Of a stretch of DNA of 64,000 nucleotides, positions 46,094 to 58,145 are shown piece by piece. The number at the start of each line of letters is the position of its first letter. Position 1 is the first letter of the stretch. This DNA comes from Planococcus sp. 107-1 (GTDB taxonomy: Bacteria > Bacillota > Bacilli > Bacillales_A > Planococcaceae). The position numbers and the translations under genes are program-made. The stretch is taken from positions 2,728,001 to 2,792,000 of the forward strand of contig NZ_CP090977.1 of assembly GCF_021513255.1 (NCBI RefSeq), given 5' to 3'. The notes below the pieces were generated by a model. That model saw only the letters and a list, made by a program, of their open reading frames with translations, was not told the DNA's origin and did no database searches.

Positions 46094-47038
46094 TTAAGCG
46101 TGCATTAATTTTTTTTTCAACTTTTCCAGCATATCTACAGTCATTGCATCCAAATCATACTGGGCTTTAAAGCCCCATTCTTTTTGCGCAGCTGAGGCAT
46201 CAATGCTATCCGGCCAGCTATCTGCAATCGCTTGGCGAACCGGGTCTACCCGGTAGCTCATTTTAAAATCAGGAATGTGCTTTTGGATCGATGCAGCAAT
46301 CTGTTCCGGCTCAAAACTCATCGCCGTGACATTGAAGGCATTGCGGTGTTCAAGCTTCGAAGCGTCCGCTTCCATCAAATCGACGATTGCTTGAAGTGCA
46401 TCCGGCATATACATCATATCCATATAAGTCCCTTTGGCGATAAAAGATTCGTAGCTCTTTTGCTCAACCGCCTTATAATAGATGTCCACTGCATAGTCGG
46501 TCGTACCGCCGCCTGGAGGAGCTACATAAGAAATCAACCCCGGGAAACGGACTCCGCGTGTGTCTAGCCCGAACTTCTGGAAATAATAATCGCATAGGAG
46601 TTCTCCGGAAACTTTATTGACCCCGTACATTGTCGTCGGGCGCTGCAGCGTATCTTGCGGTGTATTCTTTTTCGGCGTCGATGGTCCGAATGCGCCGATC
46701 GAACTCGGCGTGAAGAATTGCATATCCAATTCACGTGCTGCTTCAAGCGCATTCACTAAGCCGCCCATGTTCAGGTTCCAAGCAAGCAATGGCTTTTCTT
46801 CAGCAGTCGCTGACAGCAATGCGGCCATATGCATAATCGTATCCGCCTCAAAGTCTTTCGCCAAATCGTGCATCTTTTGTCCATCTGTTACATCCAATAC
46901 ATTAAAAGGGCCTCTTTCATCATTGGTTGCACGGATATCTGTCGCCAAAACATTGTCAGCTCCGTAAATCGTCCGCAGCTTGGTGGTCAATTCTGAACCG
47001 ATTTGCCCTAGAGCTCCGGTGATCATTATTCGTTTCAT
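46094..47038 (-). CDS. L-threonine 3-dehydrogenase, epimerase-type (SDR family)
   Basis: A 314-residue extended SDR protein: [18 protein letters not shown] (NAD binding), MHMAALLSA and the catalytic YGVNK ([12 protein letters not shown]). The specific words [16 protein letters not shown] and [13 protein letters not shown] match epimerase-type threonine dehydrogenases. The product, 2-amino-3-ketobutyrate, is the substrate of Kbl encoded at 51145-52335. The ATG at 47038 has GAGGAG upstream. Confidence 0.87.
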   Translation of the reverse strand: MKRIMITGALGQIGSELTTKLRTIYGADNVLATDIRATNDERGPFNVLDVTDGQKMHDLAKDFEADTIMHMAALLSATAEEKPLLAWNLNMGGLVNALEAARELDMQFFTPSSIGAFGPSTPKKNTPQDTLQRPTTMYGVNKVSGELLCDYYFQKFGLDTRGVRFPGLISYVAPPGGGTTDYAVDIYYKAVEQKSYESFIAKGTYMDMMYMPDALQAIVDLMEADASKLEHRNAFNVTAMSFEPEQIAASIQKHIPDFKMSYRVDPVRQAIADSWPDSIDASAAQKEWGFKAQYDLDAMTVDMLEKLKKKLMHA

Positions 47039-47203
47039 TTTATGTGCTCCTCTCAAATAAAACATTTGTCCTCTGGATAAAAACATTCAAATCGTTAAGA
47101 TCATTGTTTAAATAAGCTTTTCTATCTTGCCATTATAATTTGTTCTCTTTAAAAATACAATGAATTTTGCTGTATTTATCCGAAAATGGGCTAAACAGTT
47201 CAC

Positions 47204-47233
47204 TTGTGTCTCTGGAATAGCCGGTGCTATAAT
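47204..47233 (+). promoter_or_regulatory. tcyA promoter (extended -10)
   Basis: TTGTGT (47204-47209), 18 bases, TATAAT (47228-47233) preceded by TGC. The start codon is ~200 bases downstream, leaving a long leader. Confidence 0.65.
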
Positions 47234-47239
47234 GAGAAA

Positions 47240-47441
47240 GTTGTTTAAGCCTTTCAAAAGGCTGATCAAAACTTATTAATCGCTTTTTTTTAAGTTTTAA
47301 ACCAAGTATTCCACTGTGTTTTATGGCGTTAGTTTCCCTCTTCTCGAAGAGGGGTATATTATGCGAAACAGACTGGGATGCCTTTTGTGGAGAATTTGGA
47401 AAGGCCGTTAATAAAACATATAGAATGGAGGCATTTATTTT
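47240..47441 (+). promoter_or_regulatory. Long leader of tcyABC with hairpins and an 18-bp palindrome
   Basis: The leader can form AGCCTTT/AAAGGCT near 47248, followed by a T9 run near 47284. It also holds the perfect palindrome CCCTCTTC-TC-GAAGAGGG (47336-47353), one base before TATATT. It does not match T-box, SAM, lysine or other riboswitches I know. The palindrome could be an operator with a second promoter or an RNA hairpin. Confidence 0.45.
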
Positions 47442-48278
47442 ATGAAGAAATTTAGTTTTGCACTATTATTATTGATTGCCGCACTCGTATTGGCAGCATG
47501 TGGCGGAGGATCATCTGAAGAAGATCCGACGACAGACGATGCAGCAGGATCTGGCGGTTCTAGCAGCTCGGAAGGAGATTTGCTGGCTGAAGTCCAAGAA
47601 GAAGGTAAATTGATCGTAGGGACTGAAGGTACATACCCTCCTTTCACTTTCCATGACGAAACTGGTGAACTGACAGGATTTGATGTTGAAATTGCACGTG
47701 AAGTCGGGGAGCGCCTAGGCGTTGAAGTCGAATTCCTTGAAACGCAATGGGATGCGATTTTCGCAGGGCTTGATGCAAGCCGTTTTGATATGGTAGCTAA
47801 CCAGGTCGGCATCAACGAAGAACGCCAAGCAAGCTATGAATTCTCAGATCCTTATATCACTTCTACTGCGGTACTGGTTGTAGCTAAAGGCAACGAGGAG
47901 ATCAAAAGCTTTGAAGATTTGGAAGGCAAACTTTCTGCACAATCTTTGACAAGCAACTACGCAGAAACTGCCCGTTCGTACGGAGCTGAAATCGAAGGTG
48001 TAGAAGGATTTAACCAAGCGATCGAGCTATTGAACTCTGGCCGCGTTGAAGCGACGGTAAACGATAACTTGACTGTGCTTGATTTCTTGAAACAGCGTCC
48101 GGATGCAAACATCGAAATTGTCGATGAAGCAGACGATGCAGCTCAAAGTGCCCTATTGTTCCGTAAAGACAGCGGCGCAATCGTTGAAGAAGCAAATAAA
48201 GCCCTTGCTGAAATGATCGAAGACGGCACGTACGATGAAATTTCCGAAAGATGGTTCGGCGAAAATGTACTTGAATAG
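47442..48278 (+). CDS. tcyA: Amino acid (probably cystine) ABC transporter binding lipoprotein
   Basis: A 278-residue family 3 solute-binding protein. The signal ends in the lipobox LAAC (ALVLAACGGG) and a Ser/Asp/Gly linker follows. The mature domain has EGTYPPFTFHDETGELTGFDVEIA, FDMVANQVGINEER and LIPYSD-like FSDPYITSTAVLVV. Together with the two genes after it, it matches the L-cystine transporter TcyABC best; another polar amino acid is possible. Confidence 0.78.
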   Translation: MKKFSFALLLLIAALVLAACGGGSSEEDPTTDDAAGSGGSSSSEGDLLAEVQEEGKLIVGTEGTYPPFTFHDETGELTGFDVEIAREVGERLGVEVEFLETQWDAIFAGLDASRFDMVANQVGINEERQASYEFSDPYITSTAVLVVAKGNEEIKSFEDLEGKLSAQSLTSNYAETARSYGAEIEGVEGFNQAIELLNSGRVEATVNDNLTVLDFLKQRPDANIEIVDEADDAAQSALLFRKDSGAIVEEANKALAEMIEDGTYDEISERWFGENVLE

Positions 48279-48965
48279 TATTTTCTCTGACCCTGTCCGG
48301 ATGGAGCGGCTAATGGACATCTCGCAGACGTCCTGGCTGCCCCTTTTGGAAGGGCTGATCCAGTTTACTGTCCCTTTGTCGATTATTTCTTTTATCATTG
48401 GTTTGATATTAGCAGTTTTGACAGCGTTGGCACGTATTTCTACGATCAAAATCCTGCAAGTGATTGCCCGGATCTATGTATCCATCATCCGCGGCACACC
48501 TTTGCTTGTTCAATTGTTCATCTTATTCTATGGCTTGCCGTCGCTCGGTGTGACGATTGATCCTTTCCCGGCTGCGGTCATCGGTTTTTCATTGAACGTC
48601 GGGGCATACGCATCTGAAGTGATCCGCGCTTCCATCCTTTCGATTCCGAAAGGCCAATGGGAAGCTGCCGATACTATCGGTATGACATATGTACAATCGC
48701 TTCGCCGCATTATTTTGCCGCAAGCGGCCGCGTTTCCGTTCCACCTTTATCCAATACTTTTATTAGTCTAGTGAAAGACACGTCGCTCGCATCACTCATT
48801 CTCGTAACTGAAATGTTCCGCATTGCCCAGCAAATCGCTGCGACCAACTACGAATTCCTATTATTGTATGGCCAAGCCGCACTTATCTATTGGGTCGTCT
48901 GTTTCCTTCTATCTGTCGGACAGGGCCGATTGGAAAACCGGTTTGACCGTTACGTTTCACGATGA
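48265..48965 (+). pseudogene. tcyB: Cystine ABC transporter permease (TcyB-like), one frameshift
   Basis: A ~233-residue HisM-type permease with five helices and the EAA loop [25 protein letters not shown]. The frame breaks at two C (48728-48729). One more base links ILPQAAR to [28 protein letters not shown], which is well conserved. The literal sequence would end early at 48771. The start is uncertain: the ATG at 48265 overlaps the tcyA stop region but has a weak site, whereas an ATG at 48313 has GGAG 6 bases upstream. Confidence 0.8.
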
Positions 48966-49017
48966 TGAATGCTTACGAAGCGAATAATAAAGCACTGGCT
49001 GCAGTGAGGAGCGAAAT

Positions 49018-49767
49018 ATGATTACAATAAAGAATTTGCATAAGAAGTTCGGCGACTTGGAAGTTTTGAAAGGCATTGACCTTGAAGTGAAAAAGGGCCA
49101 GGCCGTTGTGGTCATCGGCCCTTCCGGATCCGGGAAAACGACTTTCCTGCGCTGCTTGAACATTTTAGAAACACCTTCAGCCGGCGCTATTTCCATCGAT
49201 GAACAATCGGTCGACTTTGCGAAACCGGTTCCGAAGAAAAAAGTGAATGCTTTCCGGAAACAATCCGCGATGGTATTCCAGCACTACAACCTCTTCCCTC
49301 ATATGACGGCGCTTGAAAATGTCATGGAGGGTCCGGTTACGGTGCAGGGACAAGATAAAGCAACGGCGCGCAAGAAAGCGGAACAATTGCTTGCAAAAGT
49401 TGGCCTTGCCGACAAAGTGAACGAATACCCGTTCCAACTATCCGGTGGACAGCAGCAGCGCGTCGGCATCGCCCGTGCGCTCGCACTTGAACCAAAAGTG
49501 ATGCTCTTTGATGAACCGACTTCAGCACTCGATCCTGAACTTGTAGGTGAAGTGCTGCAAGTTATGAAAGATTTAGCGTCAGAAGGAATGACGATGGTCG
49601 TTGTCACCCACGAAATGCGTTTTGCAAAAGGCGTGGCTGATGAAGTCCTGTTCATGGACGGCGGACATATTATCGAACGCGGCAAACCGGAGGATATTTT
49701 TGAACATCCAAAAGAAGCCCGTACTCAGCAATTCCTGAATTTGATTCAAAAAACAGATATCATCTAA
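49018..49767 (+). CDS. tcyC: Cystine ABC transporter ATPase (TcyC-like)
   Basis: A 249-residue polar amino acid transporter ATPase with P-loop GPSGSGKT (residues 34-41), signature LSGGQQQR, Walker [13 protein letters not shown] and the switch histidine in VVVTHEM. GAGGAG precedes the ATG. It completes the transporter with tcyA and tcyB. Confidence 0.88.
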   Translation: MITIKNLHKKFGDLEVLKGIDLEVKKGQAVVVIGPSGSGKTTFLRCLNILETPSAGAISIDEQSVDFAKPVPKKKVNAFRKQSAMVFQHYNLFPHMTALENVMEGPVTVQGQDKATARKKAEQLLAKVGLADKVNEYPFQLSGGQQQRVGIARALALEPKVMLFDEPTSALDPELVGEVLQVMKDLASEGMTMVVVTHEMRFAKGVADEVLFMDGGHIIERGKPEDIFEHPKEARTQQFLNLIQKTDII

Positions 49768-49795
49768 ACCCGCAGCCATTTATGGCGCGGGTTTT
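49767..49795 (+). terminator. tcyABC terminator
   Basis: AACCCGC..GCGGGTT with inner CCAT/ATGG forms a stem followed by a T-rich tract. Confidence 0.85.
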
Positions 49796-49889
49796 CTTTT
49801 TGTATTTTTATTCTGTTTTATCGTTTTTTATTCCTTTTGAGGATTTTATTGTATACTGAATCTATCCGCTTTGAAGGAGAGTCGAAAAG

Positions 49890-51084
49890 ATGAAACCGTT
49901 AATCTATGAAAAAATCGAGTCACTTTATACAGAAATGGTGGAAACCCGCCGCTATTTTCATATGCATCCTGAGCTTTCCCATCAAGAAGTCCATACACCG
50001 GAGTTTATTGCACAACAATTGGAAAGCATGGGCATAGAGGTTCGTCGCGGCGTTGGCGGCCGTGGTGTGGTCGGCTATATCCGCGGCAGCTTGCCGGGTA
50101 AAACCGTTGCTTTCCGGGCAGATTTCGATGCGTTGCCGATCACCGACCAAAAAGAAGCTGCTTATAAATCGACTGTCCCTGGAGTTATGCACGCCTGCGG
50201 CCATGACGGCCATACAGCAGGGCTATTAGGCTTTGCCAAAGCGATGGCTGAATTCAAAGATCAACTGCCGGGCACGATTGTGCTGATCCATCAATTCGGC
50301 GAAGAAGTAGCGCCGGGCGGGGCTCAGGCGATGATCGCCGATGGCTGCTTGGAGGGAGTCGATTCCGTTTACGGTGCCCATCTGCAAAGCAAGATGGAAA
50401 GCGGCAAAGTCTTTGTGCGTGATGGCTTTTTGCAAGCTTCTGAAGACACGGTGAAAATCATCGTTCGCGGATACGGAACCCATGGTGCAGAACCGCATAC
50501 TGGCGTGGATCCGATTCTCGCAGCCAGCCATATCATGATCGCTCTGCAATCGATCGTCAGCCGAAATGCCGATCCACTGAAAGAATTGGTGGTGTCTATC
50601 GGGAAATTTCATGCAGGCGATGCCGATAATGCCATTCCAAGCGAAGCGGTACTGGAAGGCACAATCCGCGTATTTGATCCGGAACTGCGGAAGATGGCAA
50701 CGGAGCGGGGTAAAAGCGATTGCTGAAAACATAGCGCTGGCCATGGGTGCAGAAGCGGAAGTGACGATTGAAGCCGGCTATATTTCCTTATGGAATCATC
50801 CGGAGGCGGCTGAAGTGGTCCGCAGTGCAGCTCGCCAAGCGATTGGCGAAGAACAAGTGATGGAAGCGGACCCAATCATGCCGGTGGAAGATTTCGCTTA
50901 TTTTACCCAACAACGGCGGGGTGCTTACTTTTTCGTTGGAGCGAAAATGCACGATGAGCGTTTAAGCTTCCCGCATCATCATGAGAACTTCGATTTTGAT
51001 GAGCGTGCCATGCTTGTTGCGGCAAAAGTGTTTGCGGCCATTTATTTTGAGGAGCAAAATATGGGGATGGAAAGTACTAAGTAA
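49890..51084 (+). pseudogene. M20 family amidohydrolase (N-acyl amino acid deacylase), one frameshift
   Basis: The joined protein has about 397 residues. Metal-binding words are RADFDALPI, MHACGHDGHTAGLLG, GEEVAPGGAQAMI and the C-terminal PIMPVEDFAYFTQQ, with HHENFDFDERAM at the end. The frame breaks at four G (50707-50710): removing one base links MATER to VKAIAENIALAMG. It follows the cystine transporter. By analogy with the sulfur-scavenging deacetylases SndA/SndB of B. subtilis, it could release cysteine from N-acetylcysteine, but that is inference. GAAGGAG precedes the ATG. Confidence 0.82.
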
Positions 51085-51103
51085 ATCCTTAGATTGGAAA
51101 ATA

Positions 51104-51137
51104 AAACACGCTCAGCTGCTGCTAGCTGAGCGTGTTT
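51104..51137. terminator. Bidirectional terminator between amidohydrolase and kbl
   Basis: AAACACGCTCAGCT pairs perfectly with AGCTGAGCGTGTTT around a 6-base loop. Confidence 0.88.
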
Positions 51138-51144
51138 CGCTGTA

Positions 51145-52335
51145 TTATTGAATAACTCCAAGTTCTTTTCCGACGCGCGCATACACTTCGATCGCTTCGT
51201 CGAGCATTTCTTTTGTATGGGCCGCTGTCGGCATGTTGCGGACACGTCCTGTGCCTTTTGGAACCGTCGGGAAGACGATGGATTTCGCATAGACGCCTTC
51301 TTCAAATAAACGTTTTGAGAACTCTTGTGTGAGCTTCTCGTCGCCAATGATGCAAGGTGTAATCGGTGTTTCAGAATCTCCGATGTTGAATCCTAGCTCT
51401 TTCAAGCCTTTTTTCAAGTAATCGCCGTTATCCCAAAGTTTATCGTGCAGTTCTGTCGAATCGATGATCATTTGCAATGCTGAAATGATGGCAGCCACGT
51501 CACCAGGAGTGACGGCTGTTGAGAACAAGAACGGGCGGGAACGCACTTTCAGCCAATCGATCAAGTTTTTCTTGCCGGCCACATAACCGCCAACAACGCC
51601 GACCGCTTTAGATAAAGTACCCATTTGCATATCGATCTCTTTTTCAAGGCCGAAATGCTTTACAGTCCCTTTCCCTTTTCCAGTAACGCCTGAGCCATGC
51701 GCGTCATCGACGTATGTAATCAAGTCAAATTCTTTTGCGATTTCCACAATTTCCGGAAGCTTCGCGATATCGCCATCCATCGAGAATACACCGTCTGTAA
51801 TGACCATGACTTTATTGTACAAACCGGATTCTGTCGCTTCTTTCGCTTTCGCGCGAAGGTCTTCCATATCCGAGTGCTTGAATGCGATGATTTTCGCTTT
51901 TGACAAACGGCAGCCATCAATGATGGACGCGTGGTTCAACTGGTCGGAAAGAATCGCATCGTTCTTATCCATGACCGCAGAAATCGCTGCCATATTGCAG
52001 TTAAATCCGGATTGGTAGGAAATCGCCGCTTCTGTTCCTTTGAACTCAGCAAGCTTTTCTTCCAATTTCACGTGGAGGTCCAATGTTCCGTTGATTGTGC
52101 GGACCGCACCAGCACCGACGCCGTACTTGTCGATTGCGTCTTTTGCCACTTGCTTCAAGTCTTCGTTTGTCGCAAGCCCCAAATAGTTATTTGATGATAA
52201 GTTGATCAAGTCTTTGCCGCGGACTTGGATGATTGCGCCGTTCGGTCCTTCAACTGGATCGATTTCGTTATATAAGCCTTGCTCTTTTAATTCGCCAAGG
52301 TTTTGATCTAAAAATGCATCTAATTTTTTTGACAA
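51145..52335 (-). CDS. kbl: Glycine C-acetyltransferase (2-amino-3-ketobutyrate CoA ligase)
   Basis: This PLP enzyme splits 2-amino-3-ketobutyrate with CoA into glycine and acetyl-CoA. The 396-residue alpha-oxoamine synthase has NNYLGLA, the YVDDAHGSG motif and the PLP lysine in [17 protein letters not shown]. The TTG at 52335 is taken as start (AAGGAAGAGG upstream). It works after the threonine dehydrogenase encoded 4 kb away, though the genes are not in one operon. Confidence 0.92.
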   Translation of the reverse strand: MSKKLDAFLDQNLGELKEQGLYNEIDPVEGPNGAIIQVRGKDLINLSSNNYLGLATNEDLKQVAKDAIDKYGVGAGAVRTINGTLDLHVKLEEKLAEFKGTEAAISYQSGFNCNMAAISAVMDKNDAILSDQLNHASIIDGCRLSKAKIIAFKHSDMEDLRAKAKEATESGLYNKVMVITDGVFSMDGDIAKLPEIVEIAKEFDLITYVDDAHGSGVTGKGKGTVKHFGLEKEIDMQMGTLSKAVGVVGGYVAGKKNLIDWLKVRSRPFLFSTAVTPGDVAAIISALQMIIDSTELHDKLWDNGDYLKKGLKELGFNIGDSETPITPCIIGDEKLTQEFSKRLFEEGVYAKSIVFPTVPKGTGRVRNMPTAAHTKEMLDEAIEVYARVGKELGVIQ

Positions 52336-52419
52336 TGTCCTCTTCCTTTCGCAAACGATTTCACTTTCCATCTTACCATAAGGGCAATCTTCTCCAAACT
52401 GAAAAGAAATTCAGGCAAA

Positions 52420-52443
52420 AGAAAAAGCGGACCGAGGTCCGCT
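52420..52443 (-). terminator. Metalloprotease gene terminator
   Basis: AGCGGAC and GTCCGCT form a stem with a CGAG-type loop, followed on the minus strand by TTTTCTTTT. Confidence 0.85.
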
Positions 52444-52449
52444 TCTCAC

Positions 52450-54597
52450 TTATTGATTGCCTTTCCCTTTTCCATTGTTATTGCCTTTGCCTTTATTCTT
52501 TTTGTCTTTTTTGTCTTTCCCTTTTTGGTCTTTATACATCACTTCATAACTGAACTCCTGCGCTTCTTTCTGGCCTTCAGCTGCTGCATAAGACGTGATC
52601 ATTTTCACATTGCCTTCACGAAGCACTTGCTTCAGATCCAATGCCTGTTGGTTCGTTACATTGTATGGGTTGACATGGAATACATGCTCTTTGCCATTTT
52701 TCTTCGTTTGGATGAACGTCGTTGTGAAATTCACGTAGTCGCCTTTCAACTGTCCAAGTGACTGGAATGCGTCGGTTGAAGAACCGTCATTCGAGAAGTT
52801 GCCCAGTTTCACGTCTTTGATGTACCAGCCTGGATTGTTTGAACCCCAGTCCGTCAAGTTGCGGAATGAAACCAGTACGTCTTTGCCAGCATAAGCTGAC
52901 AAGTCGAAGCTTTCTGTTGCCCAATCACCGTTCGTGCCTGTAAATCCAGGAACATTTTCTTTGATGGTCGGGTAGCCTTCTTCCACTACATCACTGCGTG
53001 TGTTTTCGTTTTCAAGAGATTTCCATGTTTCGCCGTTGTCTGTTGAAACTTGGACCATGCCGAAATCCCATTGTTCTTCAATATCGTAGTAGTGATCGAA
53101 TGTTAAGGTCGGGTTTGCTGCTGGCACCGTTGCGCCGAAGATCAACGCTTGGTCCGCCTCGTCTCCGTTATTCGGATGCAACACTTGTTTACCGGATCCT
53201 TTAGGATCCGCGACTGTGCTCCATTGCAATGGCAAGAAGTCGACGCCGTCAAATTTCAAACCGCGTACGTCTTTGCCAAAGTTGAATTCTTTAAAATCGC
53301 CGCCCCATGCTGGAACTCCCGCTTTTTCATACGTTTTTGCACTTTCAAAATCGATTGTTTTGCCGCGCACTTTCCCGTCCGTGCCAACCGGCAACTCGCG
53401 AAGGTCGATGCTGTCAATATCATAGTCGCTGTCGACTTTTGAGCTATCAAGTGTCAATGCCGTCATGAAATCTTGGTAGACTTCAAGGAATGTTTTGTTC
53501 GTGCCGTAGTCTTTCAACACTTGGTCTACGCTCGCCATGCCTTGTTTTTCGCCGTCGACTGCCAATTCACGGATGAATTCCTGGCCAAATTTATCGTACA
53601 TATAAAGAGTGAATAAATAAACTTGTCCGTAGTCCGCAATTGTTTCCGGACCGGTTTCAGCTGTTCCGTGTTCATCCCAGCTTACGAGTGAGTTTTCTGG
53701 ATGATCCAGATAGAAATTGATGGATCCTTCACTGTGTCCGTAGCCGCCAAGGTATTCAGAGAAAGTGGACATTCCTTCGTTCAACCACGTTTCCTCAGCG
53801 CCGTCATTGTCTGCATGGATCAAATGCTGCAATTCGTGGATTGTCGTCCCGAAGAACGTCGACTCCAGGCGTGTTTCCCATGAATTCGTATCGATTGTGA
53901 TGATGTTGCGGTCTGTATAGTTTTCGAGCGTCTGCCAGAAGAAGCCGGCTACAAAGAATGGATACGACGGGTTGTTCCAGCCTTCATCCTGTACATTGTC
54001 AACAAGCATGATGACTTTGTCCGATCCTTCGTAATAATCTTCAGGCAATCCGACCATTCCTGGAACCGTCGCATTTGAACCATCGAGCTGATCCGGCATT
54101 CCGAAGAATCCAGTCGCTTTCGGGTAGATATTGCTGTCGAATTCTGCTTTCAATTTATCTACTTGCGCCTGCGTTACGACATCAGCGGGTTTTGGGTTAT
54201 CCGGGCCGTAAGCCAAATCATTCGCTACCCAGATTTCCACATTATCGCCTACGCTGCGCAAAGTGAATTCTTTAAACGACAAGTTGCGGTCTAGGAATAA
54301 TTTAGTTCCTCCGTCGTATGTAAATGGACCATCAGCTGCTGCTTCAGCGCCGGAAGCCGCCACATCGTTGGCCTGTGCTTTGATTTTTTTATCGGCTTGC
54401 TTCATGAACGCTTCATCTTGCGCCATATCATTTAAGGTTTGGTCGATGTCGACACGGTCCCCGTATCGCTCACTGTTCCATTCCGCTTTTGTCGTTGATG
54501 TTGTTGCCGCTTCCGCCGGTGCAGCTGCTGCCGGCACCATTAACGACAATGCTAGAGCACTTGCTGAAAGAATGGAAACCCACTTGCTTTTAACCAT
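52450..54597 (-). CDS. Secreted M6 metalloprotease, immune inhibitor A-like
   Basis: The protein (715 residues) has a signal peptide (basic MVKSKW start, hydrophobic core, AAAPAEA cleavage region). The catalytic zinc site is HELQH (His254, His258) with downstream ETWLNEGMSTFSEYLGG. A later region (residues ~420-640, including GLKFDGVDFLPLQWST and NNPGWYIKDVKLG) forms the VEG/MAM-like domain seen in immune inhibitor A proteins. The C-terminus is an unusual tail of Lys, Gly, Asn and Asp (about the last 25 residues), probably for binding the cell surface. The gene stands alone with its own terminator. Confidence 0.87.
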   Translation of the reverse strand: MVKSKWVSILSASALALSLMVPAAAAPAEAATTSTTKAEWNSERYGDRVDIDQTLNDMAQDEAFMKQADKKIKAQANDVAASGAEAAADGPFTYDGGTKLFLDRNLSFKEFTLRSVGDNVEIWVANDLAYGPDNPKPADVVTQAQVDKLKAEFDSNIYPKATGFFGMPDQLDGSNATVPGMVGLPEDYYEGSDKVIMLVDNVQDEGWNNPSYPFFVAGFFWQTLENYTDRNIITIDTNSWETRLESTFFGTTIHELQHLIHADNDGAEETWLNEGMSTFSEYLGGYGHSEGSINFYLDHPENSLVSWDEHGTAETGPETIADYGQVYLFTLYMYDKFGQEFIRELAVDGEKQGMASVDQVLKDYGTNKTFLEVYQDFMTALTLDSSKVDSDYDIDSIDLRELPVGTDGKVRGKTIDFESAKTYEKAGVPAWGGDFKEFNFGKDVRGLKFDGVDFLPLQWSTVADPKGSGKQVLHPNNGDEADQALIFGATVPAANPTLTFDHYYDIEEQWDFGMVQVSTDNGETWKSLENENTRSDVVEEGYPTIKENVPGFTGTNGDWATESFDLSAYAGKDVLVSFRNLTDWGSNNPGWYIKDVKLGNFSNDGSSTDAFQSLGQLKGDYVNFTTTFIQTKKNGKEHVFHVNPYNVTNQQALDLKQVLREGNVKMITSYAAAEGQKEAQEFSYEVMYKDQKGKDKKDKKNKGKGNNNGKGKGNQ

Positions 54598-54784
54598 GTT
54601 ATTTTTGCCCCTCTCAAGTTGTCAGAATTTTATAGCTGAATAAAATAATAACATGCAGACTATTCAGACGAATGAGGTAAATGGTTTATTTCGGATTTCG
54701 AAATTTGAGGTATTAATTGCTAATAAAAATTTGGAAAATTATTAAAAAACTTATTTTTTAGTAAGTTTTATCCTTACACAAACA
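54598..54784. other. Intergenic AT-rich stretch
   Basis: It separates the metalloprotease gene from mccB. A TATAAA about 35 bases upstream of the metalloprotease start could be its -10 box, but no -35 box is evident. Nothing else is seen. Confidence 0.4.
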
Positions 54785-54810
54785 AAAAAACCGCCAAATG
54801 GCAGTTTTTT
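54785..54810 (-). terminator. mccB terminator
   Basis: AAAACCGCCA and TGGCAGTTTT form a stem with one mismatch, with A/T tracts on both sides. Confidence 0.75.
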
Positions 54811-54818
54811 ATCATGAT

Positions 54819-56883
<2,065 letters not shown>

Positions 56884-56894
56884 GCCCATTCCCC

Positions 56895-57368
56895 TTAAAC
56901 AGTTTCTTCGGCGAACACTTGGCGCCATTCGTCTTTTTTAACCAGCATTTCACGCGCTAATTCTTTTGCACCTTCTAAGCTATGGCTTGCAGCCCATCCG
57001 CATTGGACTTCGTTGCACGCAGGCACTTCGTCAGCTGCAATCACATCCGTCAATGTGTTTTCCAAAATGCGGAGAATGTCTTCGTAATCATCGTGGTTGA
57101 TGACAGACAGATAAAAGCCGGTCTGGCAGCCCATTGGCCCGATGTCGATGATTTGGTCTGAATGGTTGCGGCTATGTTCCGCCATCATATGTTCTAGCGA
57201 GTGAAGGCCCGGCATATCCATATGCTCTTTGTTCGGCTGTTTAAAGCGGATATCGTATTTCTTGATCGTATCGCCATTTGATCCTGTTTTTTCTCCAGCT
57301 AAGCGTACATAAGGCGCCACTACTTTTGTATGGTCTAAGTTAAAGCTTTCAACATTCATTTTTTTCAA
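56895..57368 (-). CDS. luxS: S-ribosylhomocysteine lyase
   Basis: LuxS splits S-ribosylhomocysteine into homocysteine and the AI-2 precursor DPD. The 157-residue protein has the metal ligands His56 and His60 in [13 protein letters not shown] and Cys123 in [11 protein letters not shown]. The TTG at 57368 is taken as start because GGGAGA lies 8 bases upstream; an ATG three codons later is too far. The homocysteine feeds MccA and MccB encoded next. Confidence 0.94.
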   Translation of the reverse strand: MKKMNVESFNLDHTKVVAPYVRLAGEKTGSNGDTIKKYDIRFKQPNKEHMDMPGLHSLEHMMAEHSRNHSDQIIDIGPMGCQTGFYLSVINHDDYEDILRILENTLTDVIAADEVPACNEVQCGWAASHSLEGAKELAREMLVKKDEWRQVFAEETV

Positions 57369-57407
57369 GTGAATCGTCTCCCTTAGTATAAAAATTTCTT
57401 TTCAATC

Positions 57408-58043
57408 TTACTGTTTTGTCGCGTCAATCAGAAACACGTAATTATTGAGCTGCGTAAACTCGACTTCGAATCCTGCTGCTTCGATCAATTCTTTCATCAC
57501 TGGCAAGGTCGTGTAATATTCTCGGTTTAAATCTTCTACTAGATTAGCATAACCACGCGACTCTTCAAATTCAATCATTTGCTGTTTTGCTTCTTCGGAT
57601 TTAAAGACGGTATCCGCAAATACCACTTTTCCGCCTGCCGGAAGCTTTTCGGCATAAAGTTTAAATGCCTGCGCTTTCTCGGCATCGGTCAAGTGATGAA
57701 AAGCATACGTACTCGTGAAACTTTTCACGTTAACCGGCTGCTCGAACTCCAAAAAGTCGCCGTCGATGATTTTCAATGCCGGAAACTTTTCGGCTTTCGC
57801 TTCGCGCATCGCCTGATTCGGCTCAATGCCCACCACTTCAAGTCCGCGGTCCACCATCTTTTGCGTCAAGTTTCCCGTACCTACTCCGAACTCAATTACC
57901 GGCTCGATCGCCCGGTCTGCGACTGCTTGCAAAATCTCATTATATTTAACGAAGACATCTTCGTATTCTTTATCTTTTCCATTTACCGAATCATCATAAG
58001 TGTGAACCCATTCATCAAAAATTTCTACGAACTCTCGTCCCAT
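57408..58043 (-). CDS. yrrT: SAM-dependent methyltransferase (YrrT-like)
   Basis: A 211-residue class I methyltransferase with VIEFGVGTGNLTQKM (SAM binding), VVGIEPNQAMR and IIDGDFLEF. YrrT heads the methionine-to-cysteine operon of B. subtilis; its substrate is unknown. The ATG at 58043 has AAAGGAG 8 bases upstream. A promoter with a CymR-like box lies about 30 bases before it. Confidence 0.86.
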   Translation of the reverse strand: MGREFVEIFDEWVHTYDDSVNGKDKEYEDVFVKYNEILQAVADRAIEPVIEFGVGTGNLTQKMVDRGLEVVGIEPNQAMREAKAEKFPALKIIDGDFLEFEQPVNVKSFTSTYAFHHLTDAEKAQAFKLYAEKLPAGGKVVFADTVFKSEEAKQQMIEFEESRGYANLVEDLNREYYTTLPVMKELIEAAGFEVEFTQLNNYVFLIDATKQ

Positions 58044-58072
58044 TTTCAATTCTCCTTTAGATGGCTTTTTCT

Positions 58073-58129
58073 ATAAAACCAATAGACTTACTAGGTTTTA
58101 TTTATACCATAAAAAGAGCCCGGATTCAA
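58073..58129 (-). promoter_or_regulatory. yrrT operon promoter with CymR-like operator
   Basis: Minus-strand TTGAAT (58124-58129), 17 bases, TATAAA (58101-58106). Directly overlapping and following the -10 box is an inverted repeat ATAAAACC (58094-58101) and GGTTTTAT (58073-58080) 13 bases apart. Its inner part carries TAAAAC and ATTGG at the spacing of the CymR consensus of Bacilli. CymR represses this operon in B. subtilis when cysteine is plentiful. Confidence 0.65.
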
Positions 58130-58144
58130 CTCTCTGAACCGGGC
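58111..58144 (-). terminator. yczE-type gene terminator overlapping the yrrT -35 box
   Basis: GCCCGGTTC and GAATCCGGGC (minus strand) form a stem followed by CTTTTT. The -35 box of the yrrT promoter lies within it. Confidence 0.8.
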
Positions 58145-58145
58145 G

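Noticed and set aside
47240..47441. T-box or SAM riboswitch in front of tcyA
   Set aside because: The T-box sequence AGGGTGGNACCGCG and the conserved SAM aptamer words are absent.
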